In this document: positions 8,429 to 17,810 of the stretch, piece after piece
How positions within the stretch are numbered: position 1 is the stretch's first letter
Layout of the letters: each line of letters begins with the position of its first letter
Assembly: GCA_029265715.1 (NCBI GenBank)
Contig: JAJUGZ010000029.1
Coordinates: 1-42,615, forward strand
Direction of reading: 5' to 3'
Source of the DNA: Bacteroidota bacterium
GTDB lineage: Bacteria; Bacteroidota; Bacteroidia; Bacteroidales; Prolixibacteraceae
Length of the DNA stretch: 42,615 nt
Notes under the pieces: generated by a model
Seen by the model: only the letters and a program-made list of their open reading frames with translations
What the model was told of the DNA's origin: nothing
Database searches by the model: none
Made by a program: the position numbers and the translations under genes

Positions 8429-9922
8429 CTATTCGTTCAGATAAGCCTTCAACTCGCAGTCTTTCAGCGCACGAATGCCTTCAACCACGGTCTGTGCATT
8501 CAGCTTTGCCCCTTCCTGATTGGTATGGGTATGATCGCCCGGGAAAAACGCGTTTACCTGGCCGGGGCCCATTTTTTCGTATTTCCCGGCAATCCGTTCA
8601 TTCAGGTCGACGAAGAACGCGCCATTCTGTCCGGCCACTTCACGCGCCCACTTACCATACATATCCGAAGCACGTTCGACTTTCCCGTCTTTCCATATAT
8701 TCCGGGGAATCATGGAAAAAACTATCGGAATGGCCCCTTTGGCTTTTGTCTCGCCGATGTACTTTTTCATGTACCAGCCATACGTATGCACGATTTCTTT
8801 GGTGCCATCGGGCTTGGTAACTTTCATTGTCTCGTTACCTGTACCGCGCAGCGAACCTCTGAATTTTTCGGCATCGGGTTTTGCGCCATCGTTGTGCCCG
8901 AACTGCATCAGCACAAAGTCGCCGGGCTGTACCTGCTCAAGAACCTCGCGCCAGAGGCCTTCACTCCGGAAAGTCCGGCTGCTGCGTCCGCCACGGGCTT
9001 TGTTGACAACAATGACCCGGCTCGTATCGAAGAAAGCCGGCAATTCGCGGCCCCACCCAACAATCGTGTCGTTCCCGTTGGCTACCGTTGAATCGCCAAT
9101 AAGGAAAACCCGTTTTTTGACCGGGAACACAATATGCGGATTTTTCAGCAGGTATTGCGTCAGCTTAAAATCGGGCATAGCCCGCAGGCCTTTAACAACC
9201 AGCGAGGCGCTCAGCATCGCGCCTTCGGCCGACGTATGGGTGTGGTCGCGGCTGTAAAAGAAACGCCCCGTGACCTGCTCCCGGGTGTAGGTATCGAGCG
9301 AGTCGGACATGCTTTTGTTCAGGTCGATAAAGCGTACATTTTCCTGACGGGCAACTTCCATGGCCCAGTCCGGATAACTGTCCGGGGTGCGCTTAATCTT
9401 GCCGTTTTCCCAGTCGTTGCGCGGAATTGGCGTAATGATGACCGGCGTTGCCCCTTTGGCTTTTGCTTCGCGGACCATTTTCCGGAGGTACCAGCCATAC
9501 GAATGCACTGTTTCGTGTTGTTTGGTAATCAGATTGTCGATTTCTTCGGTTTCTTCGCCAATACCTTTAAGGGTTCCGCGCGCCCTCAGGGTGTCGTTGA
9601 CCGGGCTGCTGTCGTTGTGCCCGAACTGCATCAGCACAAAATCGCCGGGCTTCAAACTTTTGCGCACCTCTTCCCAAAGCCCTTTCGACTGGAAAGTACG
9701 GCTGCTGGTACCTCCCAGCGCACGATTTTCAACCTCAACCTGCGAGTGGTCGAAGTACTGCGAAATCGGGTCGCCCCAGCCCCACAAACCTCCGGCGCCG
9801 TTGCCCTGGCCATTTTTCACGGTCGAATCGCCAATAATAAAAACGGTGGGTTTGTGTTTGGCTTGTGCCGCATTCAGCATAAAAAAACTGCACAAAGCCA
9901 GAATAACACCAATACATTTCAT
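8429..9922 (-). CDS. Secreted protein with two tandem CE12 rhamnogalacturonan acetylesterase domains
   Basis: With the ATG at 9922 the protein has 497 residues and a clean signal peptide ending LNAAQA. An upstream ATG at 9982 would overlap the preceding gene by 41 bases and bury the signal. Two complete SGNH esterase domains follow each other. Domain 1 has FIIGDSTV (Ser33), GGTSSRTF, FGHND (100-104) and DHTHT (226-230). Domain 2 has FLIGDSTV (Ser278), GGRSSRTF, FGHND and DHTHT (from about 463). Every catalytic block is intact in both, so both should be active on acetylated galacturonate. The duplicated domains are clearly homologous but diverged. CE12 proteins are usually single-domain at about 250 residues, so this is an internal duplication. 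Confidence 0.9.
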   Translation of the reverse strand: MKCIGVILALCSFFMLNAAQAKHKPTVFIIGDSTVKNGQGNGAGGLWGWGDPISQYFDHSQVEVENRALGGTSSRTFQSKGLWEEVRKSLKPGDFVLMQFGHNDSSPVNDTLRARGTLKGIGEETEEIDNLITKQHETVHSYGWYLRKMVREAKAKGATPVIITPIPRNDWENGKIKRTPDSYPDWAMEVARQENVRFIDLNKSMSDSLDTYTREQVTGRFFYSRDHTHTSAEGAMLSASLVVKGLRAMPDFKLTQYLLKNPHIVFPVKKRVFLIGDSTVANGNDTIVGWGRELPAFFDTSRVIVVNKARGGRSSRTFRSEGLWREVLEQVQPGDFVLMQFGHNDGAKPDAEKFRGSLRGTGNETMKVTKPDGTKEIVHTYGWYMKKYIGETKAKGAIPIVFSMIPRNIWKDGKVERASDMYGKWAREVAGQNGAFFVDLNERIAGKYEKMGPGQVNAFFPGDHTHTNQEGAKLNAQTVVEGIRALKDCELKAYLNE

Positions 9923-9941
9923 TTTAAACAAGTTAGATGAT

Positions 9942-11027
9942 TCATTTTTCAATTTTAAACACGAAAGCCGAAGACGTTTCAAATTTTCCGCCTTGCGTGG
10001 CTACAAACAAATAAGTTGGATGATCTTTCTGCATCAGGACCTGTGGCCGCTCGAAACGTCCATATTTTTTCAGATGTGGCGGTGCTGGTGGTTGCTGCAG
10101 ATAATGACTGTACCCGAAGTAACTAATTTTGGGATCCGCCCAGTGGATACCATCGCCCGATTCCAGAATGATTCCAACCTCATGATCGAAACGGCCCATG
10201 TCACGTGCCAGCATGAAATAGCGTCCGTTTTCCATAAAAACGTTTCCGTCTTCTAACTGACGGTTGTTTCCCAGGTTTGAGTAGTCAAGAATGGGATTTC
10301 CCGGATATTTCACATATGGCCCCTCCAGCTTGTCAGCAATGGCCAACCCATATTTTCGGTTTCCGCGAATGGCCGGATCGAGCGGATGCTCGTATTCCTG
10401 GGTGTTCCACGACTTATAATAAAGCCAGTACTGTCCGTTCGGATGTTTCAGAAAGGCCGGATTGGAGGTACAATGATCATCCCACTCTCCTGTCGCCCCT
10501 GCCTCGAGCAAGGGTTTCTCCGGACGACGCCACGGCCCGTAAAGTGAGTCGGCCAAGGCCAACCCGATGCGTTTGGTATTAGTCTTCCCATTCGAATTAC
10601 CCATATAAAAGAGGCAATACGTTCCATCAATAAGTTGTACATGCGGATTGTGACAGGTCGTTCCATCCCAGAACCCTTCGCCACGCGGCGCCAGGATCGT
10701 TTCAACGCCAACATATGGACCTTCAGGTTTGTCGGCTATCGCGTGCGCAATTTCTGAGCCATTGATCCAACCGCCCATGCCTTTTTTGGCATCCCACCGA
10801 GAGAAAAACACATGGATCTTTCCGTCGGGCGCCATGATCGGACTAGTACCCCAAACGTAATAGCCGTCCAACTCGAGAATTCGACCAAGCGGGCTCAGGC
10901 GACCAGCAAAATCTGAGATATCTTTCGGATCGTATACCTGTACAGTCGCCCAACCGGAAGCTCTGGAAGCAAGCAGGGTGCCTCCCGCCATCAAAAATTG
11001 TTGTATGAATTCCCGTCGTGTTGTCAT
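9942..11027 (-). CDS. GH43-like five-bladed beta-propeller glycosidase
   Basis: This is a 361-residue protein with a twin-arginine-like N-terminus (TTRREFIQQFLMAGG, then a hydrophobic stretch to GWA), so Tat export is possible. The rest reads as a five-bladed propeller of the GH43/GH32/GH117-like type: GTSPIMAPDGKIHVFFSRWD, CHNPHVQLIDGTYCLFYMG, TSNPAFLKHPNGQYWLYYKS and LEDGNVFMENGRYFMLARD. Candidate acidic residues occur in these blade motifs, but I cannot assign the catalytic trio. The role is presumably removal of an arabinose or other furanosyl/galactosyl decoration from RG-I; the substrate is inferred from context only. Its ATG follows the preceding stop codon by two bases. Confidence 0.7.
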   Translation of the reverse strand: MTTRREFIQQFLMAGGTLLASRASGWATVQVYDPKDISDFAGRLSPLGRILELDGYYVWGTSPIMAPDGKIHVFFSRWDAKKGMGGWINGSEIAHAIADKPEGPYVGVETILAPRGEGFWDGTTCHNPHVQLIDGTYCLFYMGNSNGKTNTKRIGLALADSLYGPWRRPEKPLLEAGATGEWDDHCTSNPAFLKHPNGQYWLYYKSWNTQEYEHPLDPAIRGNRKYGLAIADKLEGPYVKYPGNPILDYSNLGNNRQLEDGNVFMENGRYFMLARDMGRFDHEVGIILESGDGIHWADPKISYFGYSHYLQQPPAPPHLKKYGRFERPQVLMQKDHPTYLFVATQGGKFETSSAFVFKIEK

Positions 11028-11029
11028 CT

Positions 11030-14000
11030 TTATCTTTTTAACGTGACAGCCATCAGGCCAATCACCACATCGTTTGCCCGTGCTTCGAGCGTTAAACTCC
11101 GGAGTGTTTTCTCCGGGTTCAGCGGCAAATCGAGCATTGATGCTGCCCCGCCTTCAATTTTATTGGTTTTGTTTTTCGCCCAAACGGCGTACGAACCCGG
11201 ATGCCACTCGCCAGTTTTCAGGTACAACCTCGGCGGCTGGGGGGCATTGACCTGAAAAGCCAATCCGTCAATAAAATAGTCCTGCTCTATCGGCCACCAG
11301 TTGTCCGGATTGACGAGCGGCAGCGTTTCAAATGTCCCGTCGGTATATTCCACCCGAACCAGTCCGTTCATCATCCGGCTTTGCATGTGGTGTGTCGAAC
11401 CGGCCATCAGCAAATACACATGGGAGGCCTTCCCCGAAAGCGGCAGGGTCACCGAATCCGGATAATTATCCCACATCGAGGCAAATACAATGTTGCGCTT
11501 ACCGGCTTGCCCGGGTGTTTCAAACGGAATACCTTCCGGAGACAAAATCCGGTTTGGCGAACCAGCCAGTTTGCGAAGCCCGGAGTCGTCAATTTCTGCG
11601 GTTTCTTTGTACGAACACCAGTCGCCGATTCCCTGTGCCGGGACCGACAAAGTCGGATACGGCGAGCGTGGCGACAAATACTGGTTCTTAAAAATCTGAG
11701 TCACGGAATCGTTGAAATATCCGGATAAACCGACGGTCTCGAAACGCGATTCCGGTTTTGCGTTTATTTGCCAGTTGATCAGATTTTTCTGAAATGTTTG
11801 TTCTCCGGAAACAACTTTCACCACATTACTTCCCGAACACAAATACATCTGCGGAACAACAATCCCGGAGGATACGGCATGGGGTTTCAGGTTTAGTTTT
11901 TGAGAAAAATTTCCTGTCTCAACCGTTCCTGAAAAATCACGACCGGAATTGTTTCGGACCGAAAACTTCAGGCTCCCGCCCGGTTGCTGTTTGTCGGCCA
12001 AAATTTCGACTGCCGGCCTGACTTCGAACTGAAGCGGGTGCCACCACGAAAGATCGCCTTGCCGCAATTTGACAAATGCCGTCCGGGTCCCCCATTCTCC
12101 GGAGACGACCGCCGACAGTGAATGATCATTAAATTGAAGCTGCCGAAGAATTTGCTGCGGGTCGTTCACATCGGTTATCGCGGCTTTCGGGACGCTGATT
12201 TTTAAACGATCGCCCAGGGCATAAAAGTCGGCCGGCTTTAACTGCTCCGGCTTGCTTCCCTGCCATTCAACCCGGATATCATACGTTTCGCAAGCCGGAA
12301 AACTAAATTCAATTTCCGGAGAACCGACAGCGTCCGAAATACAGGTCCATTCAACTTTCAGCCCGTTTACCTGCACACGTTTCACCTGATCGGTTTGCGC
12401 TTTTATCCGGAGTTTCAGTTGCAACTTCCTGAAATATTCCGATTCGATGTGATACTGATCGGTTTTTCCGTCCCTGCTGAATTTGAGCGCGATATCCGGT
12501 GTTTTGATGGAAGCTGAGTTCCACTCATCCGGAAATCCGGGACTGATCAGCAGTTTCCCGTTGGTCGCGTCCGGGCGGATTCCGAACAAACCTTCGGTTA
12601 AAGCCCGACTGGCAATGCCAATCCCGTCGGCAAAATCGCGGTACAGTTCGCCCCGGAAAGCATCGTAATACGAGATTTGCCCGAAATTCCCGGGACTGGT
12701 GCCCAGGTACATGTAATCGAGCAAACTGCTTTTCATAATCCGGAAAGCTTCGTTGTTCCGCCCGGTCTGCCAATAAGCCAGCGCCGTATGGAACACTTCT
12801 CCGGAAGCCACATTGTTGATCGACCAGGTGTATGGCATCCAGTTGGTAGTCGAAAACGTGTAATATTCGCCGGAAAGTCCGTTGGCTCTCACCGGAATGT
12901 GCGGAATTTGAGAGTCGATGTAGCGCAGGCATTGCCACGCCTGAAACCCGTCGGGCACTTCCGAATCAATGGCGTGGTAAATGGTCCAGAGCGCGGCAGA
13001 CGGGTGGACCAACTGCCGCCCCAACAAATCTTTATATTCGGCAAACCAACCCTGGGCAGGTAACCACAAGTACCGGTTCAGCGCGGTCAGAATGCGTTCG
13101 GCTTCGGTCTGATATGGTTTGGGGCTCATGCCAATGAGACCGGCCAGATGGGCCGCCGTTTTATTGGCAAAATAATTATAGGCCGACGAGTGGGCCACCC
13201 CGCCGCCGCTGTATTGCAGCGCGTCGCTGGCCCAGATGCAGGCATACGCATCGTACAAGCCGTCGTTGTCGGCATCGAAATTTCGTTTTTCCCAGGCCAG
13301 ATGACGCTCAATGGCAGGCCAGAGCCGACGCAGGTAAGCCGTGTCGCCCGTCCAATTAAAGTGCCGCAACACCTGATCGAAAAATACCAGGTTCATATCG
13401 TAATGGTTGGGCGGCGAAACCTTGCCTGGGTTCCGGCTCACGTACCCTTCGGTAAAAATGGCCGTTCCGACTTTTTCCTCCTGACGGGCCAGGTTGGTTT
13501 TCGGATCGGGAACGCTCGGCCCGGAAGCCGGTTCGAGGTACTGCGCTTTGATGTATTCGGAGAAATGAGTCTGTGCCCGGTCGTGCCACCCAAAAGCGTC
13601 GGCCGCATAAGCCCCGCGCCAGCCGTTCAGCCGCATGCGCCAGGCCACGGCACCATGCAGGTACGAAGGGGCTTCCCAAATGGCATCGGCGGCAATCGCC
13701 AAAGCCCCGCCAACGGTGTTCAGATAAGGGTCGGGTGTATTGATTTGAATCCTTTCGGCTATGGATTTCCGCTGCTTTTCTGCCTTTTCGAAAACGACGG
13801 GCAACGCGGTATACTCCGGAAGCTGAAACGTTTCCGGATTGGTAATCAGGAACCAATAATCTGCAGTGGATTTTAACGGCAACATGCCCGACAATGCCGG
13901 ATTTGCTGTCGCCTCCGACCGTTGAAAATCGTCCGGGGCGGCCTGACTGTTCGCATCTGAAATTTTTAGCTGGCAATCCGGCGGAAACAACCCGGCCAGT

Positions 14001-14734
14001 TGCCTTTTGCTTTTCAGGCGAATTTCGTTTTGCTGTTCCGGCGTTGGCTGGGCGCTGTTCCAGTACCGTTCGGCTTCCGATTTGTCCGGACCGGAACCAA
14101 AATAAACGGCAAACCGGGTTCCGGAGATTTGATATTCGTTGTCGGCACAATAAGCTGGGTTCAGGTCGAATGACGATTCCGGATCGGCGCCCAGATCGCC
14201 TTCGCGCGAGAATTTTTTGCCGGTAGCGCCGCCATAAGCAACCACCAATTCCAGATTATCCGGAAGTTGGCCGGAAGTCAGTTTTACAATCAGCCCTTCG
14301 GCTTCGGCCAGTGGAAGAACCACCATTTCGAGGTTTCCACCGGCCAGCATCGGGTCGGCAATCGTATAAAGCATCGAACCCGGGCGGTAGCGGGCGATGA
14401 TCGTTTGAGCATCAGTCATCCATTTCGAGGTTTTCCCGTCTGAAAGCCCAAACTTCAGGTTGCCTCCCATTCCCGGCAGATACATGGCAAACTCGGGCAG
14501 GTCGCCCGCCTCGACCCGAAAAGCCGTGTTACTGCCGTACAGGGCACGGTTAAACCGGTGCGTCCCGTTTGTGATGACAAAATCAGTTCCTTCGGGACGG
14601 TAACGGAGGTGACGGATAGTTTCCGCCGGAAGCTGCGCATAAGAATAGGCACAAGTCAATAACAGAACAAATAAAAGCCCCCTGAATCCCCCGAAGGGAG
14701 ACAAAAAAGCGAATATTTCAGGCATTTTTTTCAT
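11030..14734 (-). CDS. Large secreted (alpha/alpha)-barrel putative glycosidase (DUF4450-like)
   Basis: This is a 1234-residue secreted protein. I do not recognise a characterised family with certainty; the layout resembles the DUF4450 proteins of Bacteroidota sugar loci. An N-terminal beta-sandwich (about 40-320) precedes a six-hairpin toroid (about 335-760) with IWEAPSYLHGAVAWRMRLNG, LRRLWPAIERHLAWEKRNFD, DNDGLYDAYACIWASDALQY and PYTWSINNVASGEVFHTALA. Beta-rich C-terminal domains complete it. The toroid resembles clan GH-L/GH-M type glycosidases, and acidic residues in WHDRAQ and DNDGLYDAY are catalytic candidates. The signal peptide is odd: its first half (FGGFRGLL) is encoded by a palindromic repeat at 14676-14699, with cleavage after YSYA. 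It is likely an exo-acting enzyme on an RG-I side chain. Confidence 0.65.
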   Translation of the reverse strand: MKKMPEIFAFLSPFGGFRGLLFVLLLTCAYSYAQLPAETIRHLRYRPEGTDFVITNGTHRFNRALYGSNTAFRVEAGDLPEFAMYLPGMGGNLKFGLSDGKTSKWMTDAQTIIARYRPGSMLYTIADPMLAGGNLEMVVLPLAEAEGLIVKLTSGQLPDNLELVVAYGGATGKKFSREGDLGADPESSFDLNPAYCADNEYQISGTRFAVYFGSGPDKSEAERYWNSAQPTPEQQNEIRLKSKRQLAGLFPPDCQLKISDANSQAAPDDFQRSEATANPALSGMLPLKSTADYWFLITNPETFQLPEYTALPVVFEKAEKQRKSIAERIQINTPDPYLNTVGGALAIAADAIWEAPSYLHGAVAWRMRLNGWRGAYAADAFGWHDRAQTHFSEYIKAQYLEPASGPSVPDPKTNLARQEEKVGTAIFTEGYVSRNPGKVSPPNHYDMNLVFFDQVLRHFNWTGDTAYLRRLWPAIERHLAWEKRNFDADNDGLYDAYACIWASDALQYSGGGVAHSSAYNYFANKTAAHLAGLIGMSPKPYQTEAERILTALNRYLWLPAQGWFAEYKDLLGRQLVHPSAALWTIYHAIDSEVPDGFQAWQCLRYIDSQIPHIPVRANGLSGEYYTFSTTNWMPYTWSINNVASGEVFHTALAYWQTGRNNEAFRIMKSSLLDYMYLGTSPGNFGQISYYDAFRGELYRDFADGIGIASRALTEGLFGIRPDATNGKLLISPGFPDEWNSASIKTPDIALKFSRDGKTDQYHIESEYFRKLQLKLRIKAQTDQVKRVQVNGLKVEWTCISDAVGSPEIEFSFPACETYDIRVEWQGSKPEQLKPADFYALGDRLKISVPKAAITDVNDPQQILRQLQFNDHSLSAVVSGEWGTRTAFVKLRQGDLSWWHPLQFEVRPAVEILADKQQPGGSLKFSVRNNSGRDFSGTVETGNFSQKLNLKPHAVSSGIVVPQMYLCSGSNVVKVVSGEQTFQKNLINWQINAKPESRFETVGLSGYFNDSVTQIFKNQYLSPRSPYPTLSVPAQGIGDWCSYKETAEIDDSGLRKLAGSPNRILSPEGIPFETPGQAGKRNIVFASMWDNYPDSVTLPLSGKASHVYLLMAGSTHHMQSRMMNGLVRVEYTDGTFETLPLVNPDNWWPIEQDYFIDGLAFQVNAPQPPRLYLKTGEWHPGSYAVWAKNKTNKIEGGAASMLDLPLNPEKTLRSLTLEARANDVVIGLMAVTLKR
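14676..14699. repeat. GC-rich palindromic repeat inside the signal-peptide code
   Basis: The plus-strand sequence runs gccccctgaatcccccgaag and then ggag. It matches 17699-17723 almost base for base (three substitutions and one extra base). It is of the 'CCCCCTAAATCCCCCTAAGGG' type common between genes in Bacteroidota. Here it is translated as part of the signal peptide of the 1234-residue enzyme. Confidence 0.75.
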
Positions 14735-14793
14735 TTATCTTTATTTGTTTCGCCCGTTTGTGTAATCAACGTTACGTGTTCGGTGCATCTTAG

Positions 14794-14814
14794 CCTCTCC
14801 CTTTCGGGGAGAGG
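14794..14814. repeat. Palindromic hairpin 6 bp after the GH2 stop codon
   Basis: Arms cctctccc (14794-14801) and gggagagg (14807-14814) pair perfectly around a five-base loop. The same 21-base element with two substitutions is at 18039-18059. It lacks a T-tract on the minus strand, so it is more likely a repeat or an mRNA 3'-end stabiliser than a classical terminator. Confidence 0.7.
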
Positions 14815-14819
14815 GGCTT

Positions 14820-17810
14820 TTACAGCAACCCGAAATAAAAATACAGCGTTCGTTTTACGGGTTTGTCCATCTTGTTCAGTTCTCCGGAGGGCCCCAGGTT
14901 CCAGGTATCGTTGCTGATGCCCATGGCCAGTTTGGTCCCGACAGGAGGAATGGCATCCAGAAACGAAATGTCGCCAACGGGCAGTTCGGGGTAGTTTTTC
15001 GGCCCCGAAATCCCGTAGAAATTGAACAGGCGCACAAACAAGTCTTCTTCCCGGGCTACCACTGTAAATTTCCCGTCAACGGTATTGAATTCGATCCACG
15101 AAACCTCCGGATAATACCCTTTAAACTGCGGGTATTGCCAGTTGTTGTCGCCCGGCAACCGGTTGTTGTACATCTTCTCAAACACATCGAGCTGGCCGCC
15201 CTGCAAGCGGTTTTTCCACACGTTGGCAGGCCCTTTGCCCAACCACTTGGCGCCAATCACGTCCGATTCGGGGAAATCGAAACTGATCCCGCAGAATTTC
15301 TGGTCACCGCCCACCTGATATTCGTATTCCATTACCAGCCAGCCGCTATTCAGCATGGTCCAGGTTATTTTCTTCATGTCACCGGAATACGTCATTTCCA
15401 GCGAACAGCTTTTCTCCCCTTTTACCGGCCGGATGCTTTCCAGGCGCGCATTTCCGCTAACCAGAACCGGCCCGTTTGAGAACGGGAGCGGCAGGCCCAG
15501 ATCGTTATTCACACCCCGGACCCGTCCATCTTTTTTACTGAAACTTACCGCAATTCCGGAAGCCTTCAAGGTGTACAAGCTATCGGTTTCAATCAGTTCT
15601 GCGATTCCCTTTTCTTTCGACAGATCGCCCGATTGCTGCTCAATAGGCAGAATATTATCAGCCTCAATGCCGGCAGCTTTCAGCTTTTCGCGCTGCTGTT
15701 TTTCCTGCCCGCTCAGGTCCATCTTCACCAATTGCGAAACCTGCCGCAGGTTCCCCCCCATTTCCCACGAGTAACAAAATATTTCGTCGCCCGACCGGTC
15801 GAAGACTTTCAGGTAAAGGGCATCGTAATTTTTGTAGTCGGCAGGCAAGTCTAATTTCAAATCTCCTGAAGTAAGCGGCTTCACATCAGGACTGGTAAGG
15901 ATACCGCTTTTCATGACCTGATGCCCGGGCTGACGATCGGTAACCGAACTGAAATTGACAAGCTGCCATTCGAAACGGCAGTCTTTCAGGTTGGTAAAAT
16001 GATAGCGGTTTTCGACCGGAATAACCCCGGTGAAATCATCGGGCAGCTTTTTCATTGTGACATGGACCGGGCAATAAATTTCGCGCAGGGCATAATAACT
16101 GCCTTCCTTTTCGCGGTGCGGCCCCACCACACCATCCGGAGCATTTACCCGATTGGCATCGATAAACCCGTTGCGGTCGGTGCGGACAATTCCTTCATCG
16201 ACCAACGCCCAAATAAAGCCGCCTCCGGAGTTTGGTGTATTCCAGAACAGCTCCCAAAAATCGGACAAACCGGCCGCCCCGCCACCATCGTCCTGCGCGT
16301 GCAAAAACTCGGTGGGCATGTAAATTTTGCCTTCGGCCAATATCTTTTTCGAACTGTAATAGTTTTCGTAGTGATTGCAGTCGATGCCGTTGAAATCGTT
16401 GCCCGGCTTGTGATGCGCATGAATGACCGGCCGGTTGGATTTATCGTAAAAGGCAAAATCGTCGTCGAGTTCCTTGTTGGTGCCTCCTTCGTTACCGTTG
16501 CTCCAGAAAATGATCGACGGATGGTTACAGTCGCGGACCACCATTTCACGGACCAGCTTGCTGCCAACTTCCGTGTCGTACCAGTTTTGCCAGCCGGCCA
16601 GCTCGTCGAGCACATACAGTCCCAGTGAATCGCAGTAATTCAGGAAACTTTGATCGGGCGGATAGTGCGAACAACGCACGGCGTTCAGGTTCATCGATTT
16701 CATCAGTTTCACATCGTCGAGATTGATCTGATCGTTCAGGCAACGGCCGGTTTGGGGCCAGAAAGCATGGCGGTTGATGCCTTTCATCTTGATTTTAACA
16801 CCATTCAGGTAAATGCCATCGCCTTGCCGGATTTCGATGGTCCGGAACCCAAATTTTTCGGAAGTTGAATACAATTCGGTCTTCCCGTTTTTCAGCGAAA
16901 CCCGAACCGTGTAGCGGTTGGGCGTTTCGGCGGTCCACAATTCAGGATTGGCAACCTTACAGGTTAAGGTTACCAGCGAATCGTTGCCGGTTACTGCGGA
17001 TTTACACGAGGCAACCACCCGGCTTCCCGAATCGATGATTTCGGCAGAAACCGTACGGTTGCTTTTTAAATTCTGAAGAAATACATCCATTGCGAATGAA
17101 CCGTCGGCCCGGGCATCGATGGCTACCCGGCTGATATGTTCTGCCGGAAAGGCTTCGAGGTACACCGGACGGAAAATACCGCCAAACACCCAATAATCGG
17201 CATACCGCTCGGCCCGGTTGACCGACTCGTTGGCCGACATTTTGCTGACGGTGGCTTCCAGCAAATTCGGCTGACCAAATTTCAGCTTGTCGGTAATATC
17301 ATATCTAAACTGGTAAAATGCCCCCTGATGAACGGGGCCGGCCAATTGTCCGTTTATTTTCACTTCGGTATCGGTCATCGAGCCTTCAAACACGATAAAA
17401 ACCTGTTTCTTTTTCCAGTTTTCAGGAACCCGGAATGCGTATTTATAAAGGCCTTTCTCGTCGGCAAACCGAAACTTTTTGCCGTAGGTCCGGTAATCGC
17501 GGCCATAGTCGTACTCACCAAATCCCTGTTGCTCCCATTGCGACGGGACCTGGATGGTGGTCCATTTTCCGCTGTTGCGGCCCGATGTGCAATAGAATTC
17601 CCAGGTTTTGGTGTGTGTATTGTCGGTTCCGGATAGATAGAGTGTTTGCTTTTGGGCAAAAGAGAAAAACGAAAAAAAGAAGAAGAAAAGAAGAAGAAGC
17701 CCCCTAAATCCCCCTAAGGGAAGAAAAAAGCCCCCTCTAACTCCCCCGAAAGGGGGAGGACACGATTGCAATGGTTTTCCTTTCTGAATGATTCTTTTCT
17801 GGTACTCCAT
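14820..17810 (-). CDS. GH2 beta-galactosidase-family enzyme
   Basis: Starting at the ATG at 17810 the protein has 996 residues. The open frame upstream begins with TTG and has less likely ATGs. Domain order is sugar-binding sandwich (about 60-225), Ig-like domain (about 230-330), TIM barrel (about 335-620) and C-terminal sandwiches. The GH2 acid/base is in FWSNGNEGG (Glu441) and the nucleophile candidate is in YMPTEFLHAQ (Glu501). Other GH2 hallmarks are GINRHAFWPQTGR and NAVRCSHYPPDQ. It probably removes beta-linked galactose from RG-I galactan side chains; other GH2 activities are possible. The signal peptide is unusual: two palindromic repeats encode PPPFGGVRGGFF and LPLGGFRG ahead of a very hydrophobic LLLLFFFFFSFFSFA core. 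Confidence 0.9.
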   Translation of the reverse strand: MEYQKRIIQKGKPLQSCPPPFGGVRGGFFLPLGGFRGLLLLFFFFFSFFSFAQKQTLYLSGTDNTHTKTWEFYCTSGRNSGKWTTIQVPSQWEQQGFGEYDYGRDYRTYGKKFRFADEKGLYKYAFRVPENWKKKQVFIVFEGSMTDTEVKINGQLAGPVHQGAFYQFRYDITDKLKFGQPNLLEATVSKMSANESVNRAERYADYWVFGGIFRPVYLEAFPAEHISRVAIDARADGSFAMDVFLQNLKSNRTVSAEIIDSGSRVVASCKSAVTGNDSLVTLTCKVANPELWTAETPNRYTVRVSLKNGKTELYSTSEKFGFRTIEIRQGDGIYLNGVKIKMKGINRHAFWPQTGRCLNDQINLDDVKLMKSMNLNAVRCSHYPPDQSFLNYCDSLGLYVLDELAGWQNWYDTEVGSKLVREMVVRDCNHPSIIFWSNGNEGGTNKELDDDFAFYDKSNRPVIHAHHKPGNDFNGIDCNHYENYYSSKKILAEGKIYMPTEFLHAQDDGGGAAGLSDFWELFWNTPNSGGGFIWALVDEGIVRTDRNGFIDANRVNAPDGVVGPHREKEGSYYALREIYCPVHVTMKKLPDDFTGVIPVENRYHFTNLKDCRFEWQLVNFSSVTDRQPGHQVMKSGILTSPDVKPLTSGDLKLDLPADYKNYDALYLKVFDRSGDEIFCYSWEMGGNLRQVSQLVKMDLSGQEKQQREKLKAAGIEADNILPIEQQSGDLSKEKGIAELIETDSLYTLKASGIAVSFSKKDGRVRGVNNDLGLPLPFSNGPVLVSGNARLESIRPVKGEKSCSLEMTYSGDMKKITWTMLNSGWLVMEYEYQVGGDQKFCGISFDFPESDVIGAKWLGKGPANVWKNRLQGGQLDVFEKMYNNRLPGDNNWQYPQFKGYYPEVSWIEFNTVDGKFTVVAREEDLFVRLFNFYGISGPKNYPELPVGDISFLDAIPPVGTKLAMGISNDTWNLGPSGELNKMDKPVKRTLYFYFGLL
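17699..17758. repeat. Two adjacent palindromic repeats inside the GH2 signal-peptide code
   Basis: Element A (17699-17723) starts gccccctaaatccccctaag and is nearly the same as 14676-14699. Element B contains a perfect hairpin ctcccccgaaagggggag (17741-17758) with a GAAA loop. Both are translated in frame in the GH2 gene on the minus strand. Confidence 0.75.

Noticed and set aside
9923-9982. Upstream ATG for the double CE12 protein
   Set aside because: It would overlap the preceding gene by 41 bases and bury the signal peptide; start at 9922 chosen.
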